Shown here in pieces: positions 1 through 6,987 of a stretch of 41,946 bases of DNA. Origin of the DNA: Myxococcales bacterium (lineage in GTDB: Bacteria > Myxococcota_A > Polyangia > Haliangiales > Haliangiaceae); contig JAQBQF010000294.1 in the NCBI GenBank assembly GCA_028287115.1, forward strand, positions 1-41,946, read 5' to 3'. Every line of letters starts with the position of its first letter. The stretch's first letter is position 1. The notes under the pieces are model-generated. The model did not search any database. It saw only the letters and a list, made by a program, of their open reading frames with translations, and had not been told where the DNA came from. Made by a program: the position numbers and the translations under genes.

Positions 1-63
1 CCGACCACGCCGGCGGCGGCACCGAAGCCCGCACCGGCACCCGCGGCCGGCAGCGCGCACTAA
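1..63 (+). CDS. C-terminal end of an Ala/Pro-rich protein (partial)
   Basis: Twenty codons and a TAA stop remain of a gene that begins before the window. The visible tail is made almost only of proline, alanine, lysine and glycine (ending PAAGSAH), a low-complexity linker or tail of no assignable function. This frame is preferred because its third positions are nearly all G or C and because the stop lies just ahead of a strong intrinsic terminator. The other forward frames are open too, so the frame is a judgement. Confidence 0.6.
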   Translation, partial: PTTPAAAPKPAPAPAAGSAH

Positions 64-84
64 CAACTTCGCTGACGAGAGGCC

Positions 85-126
85 CGGCTTGCGGAGAGCG
101 ATCTCCGCAAGCCGTTGTCAGTTTTT
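85..126 (+). terminator. Rho-independent terminator
   Basis: A perfect 13-bp inverted repeat (bases 85-97 with 102-114) closes a 4-base loop GCGA. It is followed by a T-rich stretch that ends in five T's at 122-126. It lies 22 bases after the stop of the preceding gene and is the clearest intrinsic terminator on the forward strand of this window. Confidence 0.85.
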
Positions 127-238
127 GCCATCCAGAGTGCCTGACCGATCAACCGGTTAGGCGAGAGGAATATAGGCAACCTCTTGCCAGGTCCAAGGTT
201 CGTAACCAACGGGTCTGTCAGAACGAGGTAGGAACATC

Positions 239-1528
239 ATGAGCTCATCTCTACGCACCAGCTTGCTCGCCGCCGTCGCGGCGGTGGGGTTGATCGGTAC
301 CGGCGCCGCGTTGCACAGCGGCACGACGTCTGCCTACGCGACACCTGCGATGCCGACCGACGGCTCGATCGCAGATGTCGCCGAGCGCGTCGTCGACAGC
401 GTCGTTAATATCTCCGTGAGCGGCGAGAGCAGGGGCGGACCGGCGTCGTTCGATCCGTTCTTCAGCGATCCATCGTCGCCGTTCTTCGGCCAGCAGCAGC
501 GGGGACGCCGCGCAGAGGCCAAGGGCTCCGGCGTGATCGTCACCGCGGACGGCCGGATCCTGACGAACTCGCACGTCGTCAACGGCTTCACCGACATCAA
601 GGTGACGCTGCAGGACGGCACCGAGCTCGATGCAAAGGTCGTCGGTAAGGATCCCAAGGCGGATCTCGCCGTGCTCCAGCTCAAGGGCAAGTTCCCGCCG
701 CTCAAGCCGATCGCGTTCGGCGATTCATCCGCCGCGCGGCTCGGTGAAGTGGTGCTCGCCGTCGGCGACGGCATGGGCGTCGGCAAGTCGGTCTCGATGG
801 GCATCGTCTCGGCCAAGGGTCGCGGCAGCGTCGGCATCGAGGAGTACGAAGACTTCATCCAGACCGACGCCGCGATCAACCCCGGTAACTCCGGAGGCGC
901 GCTCGTCAACCTCAAGGGCGAGCTGATCGGCATCAACACCGCGATCGCCTCGCGCAGCGGCGGCTATCAGGGCATCGGCTTCGCGATCCCGACGAACATG
1001 GCGCGCCCGATCATGGACATGCTCGTCCGCGACGGCAAGGTGGCACGCGGTTACCTCGGCGCGAACATCGCGACCGTGTCTTCTTCGTTGCTCAAGCTGC
1101 ACAAGCTCAAGGTCGGTGCCACGAGCGGCGTGGCGGTCGCAAGGCTCGACTCGAACGGCCCCGGTGCAAAGGCAGGTCTCAGGCAGGGCGACGTGATCGT
1201 TGCGATGAACGGCGTCCCGATGCGCTCGAGCGACGTCCTGCGCAACACGATCGCGATGACGAAGCCAGGCACGACGGTCGATCTCGAGGTCGTCCACAGC
1301 GACGGCGCGAAGGACGCCGTCAAGGCCAAGCTCGGCGAGCTACCCGAGCAGGTCGCACAAGACGCGCAAGACGACTCGCAGGACCCCCAGGACTCGCAAG
1401 ACGAGGCCGAACCGTTCCAGAACATGCCGCGGGGCATGCAGGGGCCGAACATCCAGCAATGGCAGATGGATCCTTCGACGGGCCAGTGGCAGCGCGTCCA
1501 GCCGACTCCGCACAAGCGCCATCGCTAA
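239..1528 (+). CDS. HtrA/DegP-family periplasmic serine protease, one PDZ domain
   Basis: A secreted trypsin-like (S1C) protease, expected to degrade or refold damaged envelope proteins in the periplasm. Residues 1-35 look like a signal peptide. The protease domain (about 45-265) has the full triad: His112 in TNSHVV, Asp142 in KADLAVL and Ser218 in NPGNSGGA. One PDZ domain follows at about 270-360, where DegP has two. The loop usually reading GNPFG is GDGMGVGKS here, a departure near the active site. The last 60 residues are Asp/Gln-rich, then basic, and probably unstructured. The ATG at 239 has a purine-rich site (GAGGTAGG) just upstream. It stands alone between a terminator and a gene that may have its own promoter. 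At 429 residues it is close to DegS/HhoA-type proteins with an added tail. Confidence 0.93.
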   Translation: MSSSLRTSLLAAVAAVGLIGTGAALHSGTTSAYATPAMPTDGSIADVAERVVDSVVNISVSGESRGGPASFDPFFSDPSSPFFGQQQRGRRAEAKGSGVIVTADGRILTNSHVVNGFTDIKVTLQDGTELDAKVVGKDPKADLAVLQLKGKFPPLKPIAFGDSSAARLGEVVLAVGDGMGVGKSVSMGIVSAKGRGSVGIEEYEDFIQTDAAINPGNSGGALVNLKGELIGINTAIASRSGGYQGIGFAIPTNMARPIMDMLVRDGKVARGYLGANIATVSSSLLKLHKLKVGATSGVAVARLDSNGPGAKAGLRQGDVIVAMNGVPMRSSDVLRNTIAMTKPGTTVDLEVVHSDGAKDAVKAKLGELPEQVAQDAQDDSQDPQDSQDEAEPFQNMPRGMQGPNIQQWQMDPSTGQWQRVQPTPHKRHR

Positions 1529-1541
1529 GAGGCAGTAGGCC

Positions 1542-1560
1542 CGACGATAGATGATCGTCG
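1542..1560 (+). terminator. Possible weak hairpin terminator after the protease gene
   Basis: A perfect 7-bp stem (CGACGAT at 1542-1548 with ATCGTCG at 1554-1560) encloses a 5-base loop, 13 bases past the protease stop. There is no T run after it, so termination here is uncertain. The right arm overlaps the proposed -35 box of the next gene. Confidence 0.35.
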
Positions 1561-1587
1561 ACAAGATCGAGCGCCTGCCGTTACTAT
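1558..1587 (+). promoter_or_regulatory. Candidate promoter giving a leaderless mRNA
   Basis: TCGACA (1558-1563) and TACTAT (1582-1587) are separated by 18 bases, and TACTAT ends six bases before the GTG start at 1594. A transcript starting about seven bases after the -10 box would begin at the start codon. No Shine-Dalgarno sequence is visible, which fits leaderless translation. Confidence 0.5.
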
Positions 1588-1593
1588 GCGGGC

Positions 1594-2844
1594 GTGCGCT
1601 CGATCGCTGCGTTGTGCTTGCTCGCTGCATGCGGCGTCGATCAGCCGACGCCGGAGCTGAGCGCGACCGCGAGCGACCTGAGCGCCGCGGTCAAACAGCA
1701 GCGCTACACGCTGATCCGCGACTCCGCTGCCGAGATGGGCATGCACAACGCGGCGTTGCTCGCGGGTATTGCGACGAGCGAGACCGGCCTCGCGCATTGC
1801 CAGTCTGAAGCGACCTACGCCTGTCCGGGTCCGGCCTCATCGTCGTGCAACGGTGGACCGGTGATCGCCGGCTCGGCCGACGGGCCCTGCTCGCTGCAGC
1901 AAGGCGGACTCGGGATGTTTCAGTTCGATGCCGGTACCTACGCGCAGACGGTCGCGGCGTACGGCCCCGACATCCTCACGGTCTCCGGCAACACCGCGCA
2001 GGCCGTCTGGTTCGTCAACGACAAGGTCATCCTCGATATCAACGGCGTCAAAGATTGGCTGGCCGCCAACGACTGGCTCGACGGCATCGTGATGCAAGCC
2101 GGCACTCCGCGCCTCGAGCGCTGGGCAACGCTCATGGCGTGTCGCTACAACGGATGCTGCGCGACGAGCACGCTGTGTACGACCCGTGCGAACGGCTATC
2201 GCGATAACGCGCTCGCGTCGTTCACCGACATGGGCGCGGCGTTCTGGAAGACTTCGGATCGCTGCGCGTCGATACCAGCCGATGGCGTGATCGACGAGCG
2301 CAGCGCGTGTTACGTCGCCGGCGGCGATCCCCGCTACTGGCGGCAGGAGACGGTCGGCTACGCCGGCACGAGCGAGTGGACGGGCACGACGAGCAACGCG
2401 GCCGCGGCGAACTTCGGTGAATGGATCATCAAGCCCGGTGCGCCCGGCTCGTATCACCTCGAGGTCAACCTCTCCGGCGCGGTCGGCACGTCGAAGAAGG
2501 CCTCGTACGAGATCGCGCATGCCGGCATGGTCGATCACGTCGTGATCGATCAGACATCGTCGACGGACTTCGTCGCGCTCGGTGATTTTGACTTCGCAGG
2601 CACCGGCGACGAGCACGTGTTTCTCGGTGACAACACCGGCGAGCCCGGCACGTCGAATACGAAGGTCGCGTTCGATGCGATCCGCGTGACGTCACTCGAT
2701 GGCGGCGGCGGCAGCGGCAGCGGCGACCCGGGCGGAGCGGGCACCGGCGGCTGTGCATCGAGCCGTGATTCCGGCGGCGCGCTCGCGCTCCTGCTCGCGC
2801 TTCCGATGTTCCGGCGTCGCGGTCGCAGGCAACCGAAGACCTAG
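1594..2844 (+). CDS. Secreted lysozyme-like protein with golvesin-like domain and MYXO-CTERM tail
   Basis: The protein starts with a lipoprotein-like leader (MRSIAALCLLAACG). Residues about 35-195 resemble a lysozyme-like or soluble-transglycosylase fold: SETGLAHC supplies a candidate catalytic Glu, GLGMFQFD resembles the GLMQ motif of that superfamily, and there are many cysteines. Residues about 245-365 look like a golvesin/xanthan-lyase C-terminal type beta domain (YWRQETVGYAG at the start, VAFDAIRVTS at the end). A Gly/Ser linker then leads to a Cys, a hydrophobic segment (ALALLLALP) and an Arg cluster, the MYXO-CTERM pattern for surface sorting. Peptidoglycan cleavage is inferred; no activity can be read directly. 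The GTG start is chosen from the promoter spacing and the leader. Having both a lipobox and a MYXO-CTERM tail is unusual. Confidence 0.8.
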   Translation: MRSIAALCLLAACGVDQPTPELSATASDLSAAVKQQRYTLIRDSAAEMGMHNAALLAGIATSETGLAHCQSEATYACPGPASSSCNGGPVIAGSADGPCSLQQGGLGMFQFDAGTYAQTVAAYGPDILTVSGNTAQAVWFVNDKVILDINGVKDWLAANDWLDGIVMQAGTPRLERWATLMACRYNGCCATSTLCTTRANGYRDNALASFTDMGAAFWKTSDRCASIPADGVIDERSACYVAGGDPRYWRQETVGYAGTSEWTGTTSNAAAANFGEWIIKPGAPGSYHLEVNLSGAVGTSKKASYEIAHAGMVDHVVIDQTSSTDFVALGDFDFAGTGDEHVFLGDNTGEPGTSNTKVAFDAIRVTSLDGGGGSGSGDPGGAGTGGCASSRDSGGALALLLALPMFRRRGRRQPKT

Positions 2845-2912
2845 CGCTTCTCGCTCGCGCTTGGGTCGCGTTCGCGCCGCGGGCTCGCATCTCGGCTGCA
2901 TGCGATCGGCAT

Positions 2913-2943
2913 CTCGGCCGTCGATGCTGAGAGCGCGGCCGAG
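2913..2943. terminator. Hairpin between genes, possible terminator
   Basis: An 8-bp perfect stem (CTCGGCCG at 2913-2920 with CGGCCGAG at 2936-2943) has a 15-base loop. It lies 68 bases after the MYXO-CTERM gene and has no T run, so it may only be a GC-rich coincidence. Confidence 0.3.
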
Positions 2944-2987
2944 CCCGTTGATCTGTGAGTGTCAGATTCGCGAGCGAGGATCGCACG

Positions 2988-3479
2988 ATGGATCTCACGA
3001 GCTTCGCGCTCGCCGCCGCCGCGCTCGTGATCATCACGCTATGGCTCGCGCGCGCCGCGCGGAGGTGGCGTGGATCATGGCGCGCTCGTAGGCGAGCGAG
3101 GCGCGCGGGGGCCGGAGAGGACAGGGCGGCGGCGCTGTTGATCGGAGCAGGCTTCCGGATCGTCGAGACCCAGGCGCGTACGTCGTGGGCGCCGCTGGTC
3201 GACGGAGAGCCCCACGAGACCGAGCTGCGCGCCGATTACTTGGTCGAGGCCGGCGGCGAGCTCCTCGTCGCGGAGGTCAAGACCGGTGAGGAGGCGCCGA
3301 GCCTCGATACCGCCGCGACACGGCGGCAGTTGCTCGAGTATCACGTCGCGTTTGCCGTCGATGGTGTGCTGCTCGTGTGCCCCGAGCGCGGGACGATCCA
3401 GCGGATCGTCTTTCCACTCCGGCCGATCGGGCCTTTCAGTCAAAAACTTGCCTCGGATCGCCGTGAGCGCGCACGGTGA
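2988..3479 (+). CDS. Membrane-anchored PD-(D/E)XK nuclease-like protein
   Basis: From the ATG at 2988 the 163-residue protein has one membrane helix (about 5-21), a very basic stretch (22-40, Arg-rich) and then a small alpha/beta domain. That domain contains a pattern typical of PD-(D/E)XK nucleases and of the UPF0102/YraN-like branch: Glu44, Asp83 in RADY, Glu96-x-Lys98 in AEVKTG, and Gln114/Tyr118 in RRQLLEYHV. The catalytic residues are therefore all present, which suggests an active metal-dependent nuclease tethered at the inner face of the membrane; the substrate is unknown. An upstream GTG at 2955 is in frame, but 2988 has the better site (GAGCGAGGA) and starts right at the membrane helix. 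The zinc-ribbon gene follows after 9 bases and is probably co-transcribed. Confidence 0.72.
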   Translation: MDLTSFALAAAALVIITLWLARAARRWRGSWRARRRARRAGAGEDRAAALLIGAGFRIVETQARTSWAPLVDGEPHETELRADYLVEAGGELLVAEVKTGEEAPSLDTAATRRQLLEYHVAFAVDGVLLVCPERGTIQRIVFPLRPIGPFSQKLASDRRERAR

Positions 3480-3488
3480 GAGCAGGTC

Positions 3489-3938
3489 ATGAGCTATCTG
3501 CATTGCCCCACGTGCAGCCGCGCTTACAACATCGCGGCGCAGTCCTCGTGTCCGTTCTGCCCGGTGCACGCGACGCCGGTGGATCCAACCGAAGACATCG
3601 TCGTCGCCGCGGAATCGCTCGCGCGCGCCATGACCCGCGCGACCGTCGCCGAACGGAACGCGGCCGCTGCGCGCATGGATCGGCTCGCGTTGCCGGCACC
3701 GGATGCCGACCCCGTTCCGTTTCACGGAACCATGCTGCGATCGATCCGCAACGCGCTCGATCCGCTGCCCTCGCCGGAGCCCCGCAAACCGTCGCTGTTG
3801 ACGTCGGTCGCGATGTCGCTGTTCGCGAGGCTCGCGCCACACGCGCCGGCACCGCGCATGCTCGGAGACGGCCTACGCCGCGCCGCCTCCGGCGTTCGCT
3901 CGCGCGTCAAAGCGCTCGCGTCGCAGTACAGCCTGTAA
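3489..3938 (+). CDS. Hypothetical protein with N-terminal zinc ribbon
   Basis: A 149-residue protein whose N-terminus holds two CxxC pairs (Cys6/Cys9 and Cys21/Cys24, in HCPTC and CPFC), a rubredoxin-like knuckle expected to bind one zinc ion. The rest is Ala/Arg/Pro-rich with a predicted helix at about 35-65 and a weakly hydrophobic part near 110-120. I do not recognise a family. It sits 9 bases after the membrane-anchored nuclease-like gene, with an AGCAGG-type site at the ATG, so the two probably form an operon and may work together. The 3' end is part of an imperfect 67-base-period duplication. Confidence 0.75.
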   Translation: MSYLHCPTCSRAYNIAAQSSCPFCPVHATPVDPTEDIVVAAESLARAMTRATVAERNAAAARMDRLALPAPDADPVPFHGTMLRSIRNALDPLPSPEPRKPSLLTSVAMSLFARLAPHAPAPRMLGDGLRRAASGVRSRVKALASQYSL

Positions 3939-4029
3939 CCGAGCCCGAGTCGCTCGGGATCGAGCACCACCGCGAGCGATGCTCGCACTGCAGTACCGGC
4001 TAGCCCTGAGCGCGAGTCGCTCGAGATCG
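3923..4029 (+). repeat. Imperfect tandem duplication, period 67
   Basis: GCAGTAC occurs at 3923-3929 and 3990-3996, and a 16-base block (GAGTCGCTCG[G/A]GATCG, one mismatch) at 3947-3962 and 4014-4029. Both pairs are offset by exactly 67 bases. The first copy contains the last codons and stop of the zinc-ribbon gene; the second lies in the gap before the superoxide dismutase stop. The blocks contain short hairpins (for example CCCGAG-TCG-CTCGGG at 3944-3958) that might act as weak terminators for the two converging genes. Confidence 0.6.
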
Positions 4030-4058
4030 GACCGCGTTCGCGATCCGCAGTGCGGTGA

Positions 4059-4652
4059 TCAGCCGAGGTTCTTGTTCGCGAAGCCCCAGTTGACGAGCTT
4101 CCAGAACTCTTCGACGTACTTCGGTCGCGCGTTGCGATAGTCGATGTAGTAGGCGTGCTCCCAGACGTCGCAGGTCAGGACGCACTGCTTGCCGATCGCG
4201 AACGGGGTCTCCGCGTTCGAGGTCGACTCGATCGCGAGCGAGCCGTCGGCGTTCTTGACGAGCCACGCCCATCCCGAGCCGAACGTGTCGATCGCGGTTT
4301 GGGAGAACTTCTTCTTGAAGTCCGCGAAGCTGCCGAACGTCGCGTCGATCGCGTTCTTGATCGCACCGGTCGGCTCGCCGCCTGCTTTCGGTGCGAGGCA
4401 GTGCCAGTAGAACGTGTGGTTCCAGACCTGCGCCGAGTTGTTGAAGATCTTCTTCTCGCTCGCCTGGCCGTTGGTCGCCTTGACCACTTCCTCGAGCGTC
4501 ATCTTCTCGTACTTCGTACCGGGCACGAGACCGTTGAGGTTGTTGACGTATGCCTGGTGATGCTTGCCGTAGTGATATTCGATCGTCTCCGCCGAGATCA
4601 CGGGGGAGAGCGCGTCCTTCGCGTAGGGCAGCTCGGGTAGGGTGAAAGCCAT
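4059..4652 (-). CDS. sodB: Superoxide dismutase, Fe type
   Basis: Converts superoxide to oxygen and hydrogen peroxide in the cytoplasm. At 197 residues it has the standard length and full metal site: His27 (EYHYGKHH), His79 (WNHTFYW), Asp162 and His166 (DVWEHAYY). Gln75 in NNSAQVWNHTF and the segment LAPKAGGEPTG are characteristic of iron-type enzymes close to E. coli SodB; metal specificity cannot be proven from sequence. No signal peptide is visible. The ATG at 4652 is preceded by AAGGAG at good spacing; a longer reading from 4733 adds a non-conserved stretch and is rejected. The gene diverges from the MBL-fold gene, and a near-palindrome lies in the 79-base gap. Confidence 0.97.
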   Translation of the reverse strand: MAFTLPELPYAKDALSPVISAETIEYHYGKHHQAYVNNLNGLVPGTKYEKMTLEEVVKATNGQASEKKIFNNSAQVWNHTFYWHCLAPKAGGEPTGAIKNAIDATFGSFADFKKKFSQTAIDTFGSGWAWLVKNADGSLAIESTSNAETPFAIGKQCVLTCDVWEHAYYIDYRNARPKYVEEFWKLVNWGFANKNLG

Positions 4653-4677
4653 GGGAACACTCCTTGGTTGGTGCCAC

Positions 4678-4693
4678 GTTGTAGCGCTGCAAC
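4678..4693. promoter_or_regulatory. Inverted repeat in the sodB/MBL divergent promoter region
   Basis: GTTGTAGCGCTGCAAC is a 16-base inverted repeat with a single mismatched pair, placed between the two divergent genes, 26 bases upstream of the sodB start. Its symmetry and position suit a dimeric regulator of oxidative stress or iron response, but I cannot name the protein. Confidence 0.4.
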
Positions 4694-4719
4694 GGTCCGC
4701 ATGGGAGCCGGGAGCGTCG

Positions 4720-4725
4720 TAAAGT
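4720..4725 (+). promoter_or_regulatory. -10-like hexamer of the MBL gene (leaderless spacing)
   Basis: TAAAGT ends exactly six bases before the ATG at 4732. There is no Shine-Dalgarno sequence, so a transcript would begin at or next to the start codon. No good -35 box is seen. Confidence 0.45.
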
Positions 4726-4731
4726 AGCCCC

Positions 4732-5658
4732 ATGTTCGGAGGCCTTGCTCATGTTGGCTCTGCGCTCGCCTACTTCGCGACCGCGCGCCGCCAACACGCG
4801 AGCGACTTGCTAACAGCTCGGCAGCTCGCGTGGCCCGACTCCGTGCGGCTCCCGGCGGGGCTCGAGGTCACGTGGCTCGGTACGGCAGGGTTTCGGTTCG
4901 CTTATCAGGGCACGGTCGTCTGGATCGACCCGTACGTGACTCGGCTCCCGTTTGCGGATTTCGCGCGCCGGCGCGTCGTGCCGTCGTCCGACGCCGCGGT
5001 CGCGCGGTGGATCGATCGCGCCGATGCGGTGCTCGTGGGTCACACTCACTTCGATCACGCGATGGACGTTCCGACGATCGCGCGCACGTTTGGCTGCAAG
5101 GTGTTTGGCTCGACCTCGCTCGACTCGCTGATGCAGCTGCACGGGCTCCCGGAACAGGCGGTCCTCGTGGAGGCGCATCGGACGTACGAGGTCGGGCCAT
5201 TTCGATTTCACTTCGTGCCGAGTAGGCACTCGAAGCTGCAGCTCGGGCTGCGGATTCCGTACAGCGGTGAGCTGACGTGCGATCACGTCGACGAGCTGTC
5301 ACCGCAGGCCTATCGCTGCGGCCAGGTGTGGGGGATCTACATCGAGGTCGCGGGCTTCACGTTCTATCACCAAGGCTCGGCCGACCTCGAAGAGTCCGAG
5401 ATCCGCGATCGCGACGTCGATGTGTTTCTGTGCGGCATCTCGGGCCGCCGATTCACGCCGCGCTACGTCGAACGGATCGTCGCCCGACTACAGCCCAAGA
5501 TCATCGTACCGACGCATTACGACGACTTCTTTCGTCCGCTCGATGCGGAGACTCGATTCTCATTTAATGTAAATCTAACCGCGTTCGCCGACGAGGTTCG
5601 CAAGGCGTCCGGAAGTTTGCCGATCCACGTCGTCGATGTCGGGCGCCCGATCTCGTAG
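4732..5658 (+). CDS. MBL-fold metal-dependent hydrolase (UlaG/UPF0173-like)
   Basis: A 308-residue metallo-beta-lactamase-fold protein. The signature HTHFDH (His104, His106, Asp108, His109) binds the metal pair; WLGTAGF at 48-54 and the later PSRH and PTHY motifs supply the other ligands. The ending resembles the lactonase-like UlaG/UPF0173 branch, and enzymes of this shape include lactonases and phospholipid-processing hydrolases. The substrate is not evident. The first 35 residues are extra, contain a weakly hydrophobic stretch (GSALAYFATA) and may associate with the membrane. The start at 4732 is supported by the -10-like box six bases upstream. It stands alone, divergent from sodB. Confidence 0.85.
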   Translation: MFGGLAHVGSALAYFATARRQHASDLLTARQLAWPDSVRLPAGLEVTWLGTAGFRFAYQGTVVWIDPYVTRLPFADFARRRVVPSSDAAVARWIDRADAVLVGHTHFDHAMDVPTIARTFGCKVFGSTSLDSLMQLHGLPEQAVLVEAHRTYEVGPFRFHFVPSRHSKLQLGLRIPYSGELTCDHVDELSPQAYRCGQVWGIYIEVAGFTFYHQGSADLEESEIRDRDVDVFLCGISGRRFTPRYVERIVARLQPKIIVPTHYDDFFRPLDAETRFSFNVNLTAFADEVRKASGSLPIHVVDVGRPIS

Positions 5659-5698
5659 GCACATGCGATGCACGACCCTGTCTCGAAAGAGAGGTCGT

Positions 5699-6310
5699 AT
5701 GCGCACGCTGGTAGCACTTCTGATCGTCTCGGGATCGATAACGTCGGCGCTTGCCGATCCTGCGCAGCCACCCGCCGTCAATGCGAGCAGCCTTCCGGCT
5801 CAATGTCGCAGCGTCGCAAGCTCGCCACCTGATGCGCGGACGCCCGCCCCTGCGCTCGATGCGGCAATCTTCGCGGCGAACTGCACGGCGATGGTCAACG
5901 AACGTCAAGTGCGAGTCACTCCGACGCCCGCGGGCGCACAGGCGCTCGCGCAGGCGATCAGCCCGAGCGCGGCGCTGCTCGACGCGGTGATCCAATCGTC
6001 CGATCCCGAGCGCCAGATCGTCGCGCTTCATTCGAAGGGCGATCTATATGAGGGAGCGGCGGTGCGGTTCCTGTCGATGATTCCACCGCTGCCGCCTGGA
6101 AGCGTCGGTCGGGATCTTGCAACCCACTACGCGCTGGTCGACGCGGCGAGCCAGCTCGTTCAGCCTTGGCGCGACCAGGCCAAGGTGGCGTACGCACAAG
6201 TTGCGGCGATCGCGGCCCAGGTCCCGAACCTCGTCGCGTCAAACCCGGTCATCGCCTACGACGTGCGAGATAGCGCGTACGGCGCGCGTTCGGTCATCGC
6301 GACCCGGTAG
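5699..6310 (+). CDS. Secreted hypothetical protein
   Basis: A 203-residue protein starting with a clear signal peptide (MRTLVALLIVSGSITSALA, cleavage expected before DPAQ). The mature part is Ala-rich and mostly helical, with two cysteines near residues 36 and 62 that could form a disulfide. No known domain is recognised. The ATG at 5699 is chosen because the signal peptide begins there and GAGAGG lies just upstream; in-frame starts at 5636 and 5663 would put basic residues ahead of the leader. Confidence 0.7.
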   Translation: MRTLVALLIVSGSITSALADPAQPPAVNASSLPAQCRSVASSPPDARTPAPALDAAIFAANCTAMVNERQVRVTPTPAGAQALAQAISPSAALLDAVIQSSDPERQIVALHSKGDLYEGAAVRFLSMIPPLPPGSVGRDLATHYALVDAASQLVQPWRDQAKVAYAQVAAIAAQVPNLVASNPVIAYDVRDSAYGARSVIATR

Positions 6311-6360
6311 TCGCCTGACGTTCGCGGCCGCCGCGGCGCCGCGCGGGCGCTCGGTTCTGC

Positions 6361-6366
6361 GATAGT
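6361..6366 (+). promoter_or_regulatory. -10-like hexamer of the EVE gene (leaderless spacing)
   Basis: GATAGT (four of six matches to TATAAT) ends six bases before the ATG at 6373. The upstream sequence is extremely GC-rich and has no Shine-Dalgarno site. Confidence 0.4.
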
Positions 6367-6372
6367 CCGCAC

Positions 6373-6987
6373 ATGGCCAAGCAGTATTGGCTGATGAAGA
6401 CAGAGCCAGACGGTTTCAGCATTGCCGACCTCGAGCGCGTGCGTGTCGAGCCGTGGAGTGGTGTGCGCAGCCACTTCGCGCGCGCGATCATGCGGCAGAT
6501 GCAGGTCGGCGACGACGTGCTGTTCTATCACTCGAGCTGCGAGCCCCCGGGCGTCGCGGGTCTTGCAAGGGTCGTGAGGACGGGCGTCGTCGACGAAACG
6601 CAGTTCGATCCCGAGAGCAAGTACTACGATCCGAAGGCGACGCGCGAGAAGCCGATCTGGGACTGCGTCGATGTCGAGTACGTCGAGACGATGCCGTACT
6701 TTGTCGCGCTACAGCGAATGCGCGCCGAGCCGGTCCTCGCCGGCATGCCGCTGTTGCGGCGCGGAATGAGACTTTCGGTGCAGCCGGTGACCGAGACGGA
6801 ATACGCGCACATCGCTGAGATGAGCCGCCATCCGCCACCGCCGGAGCCCGAACCCGCGCCGCGTGCCAGCCGGCCGAACAGGAAGCCCAAGACAAAGGCG
6901 AAGACGCGGGCGAGCGCGAAGCCCAAGGCGAAGGCGAAGGCGACGAAGCCGCGGCCTCGCTCCGCCAAGCCGAAGCGAAAGCGATGA
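6373..6987 (+). CDS. EVE-domain protein with histone-H1-like basic tail
   Basis: Residues 1-150 form an EVE domain (PUA/YTH-like fold, as in thymocyte nuclear protein 1): YWLMKTEPDGFSI at the start, WSGVRSHFAR, and VLFYHSSCEPPGVAGLARV. EVE domains are known or proposed to read modified bases in DNA or RNA. After a Pro-rich hinge (PPPPEPEPAP) the last ~45 residues consist almost entirely of Lys, Ala, Arg, Pro and Thr (AKPKAKAKA style), like the C-terminal tail of histone H1 and of some bacterial nucleoid proteins. Standalone EVE proteins usually end near residue 150-160, so the tail is an addition expected to bind nucleic acid without sequence specificity. Its stop overlaps the next start (ATGA). 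Confidence 0.9.
   Translation: MAKQYWLMKTEPDGFSIADLERVRVEPWSGVRSHFARAIMRQMQVGDDVLFYHSSCEPPGVAGLARVVRTGVVDETQFDPESKYYDPKATREKPIWDCVDVEYVETMPYFVALQRMRAEPVLAGMPLLRRGMRLSVQPVTETEYAHIAEMSRHPPPPEPEPAPRASRPNRKPKTKAKTRASAKPKAKAKATKPRPRSAKPKRKR

Noticed and set aside
85..114. The 13-bp inverted repeat as a small RNA gene or attachment site
   Set aside because: Its place after a stop codon and the following T run fit a terminator better; there is no integrase nearby.
3075..3842. 255-codon reverse ORF
   Set aside because: Arg-rich shadow spanning two forward genes that have recognisable motifs.
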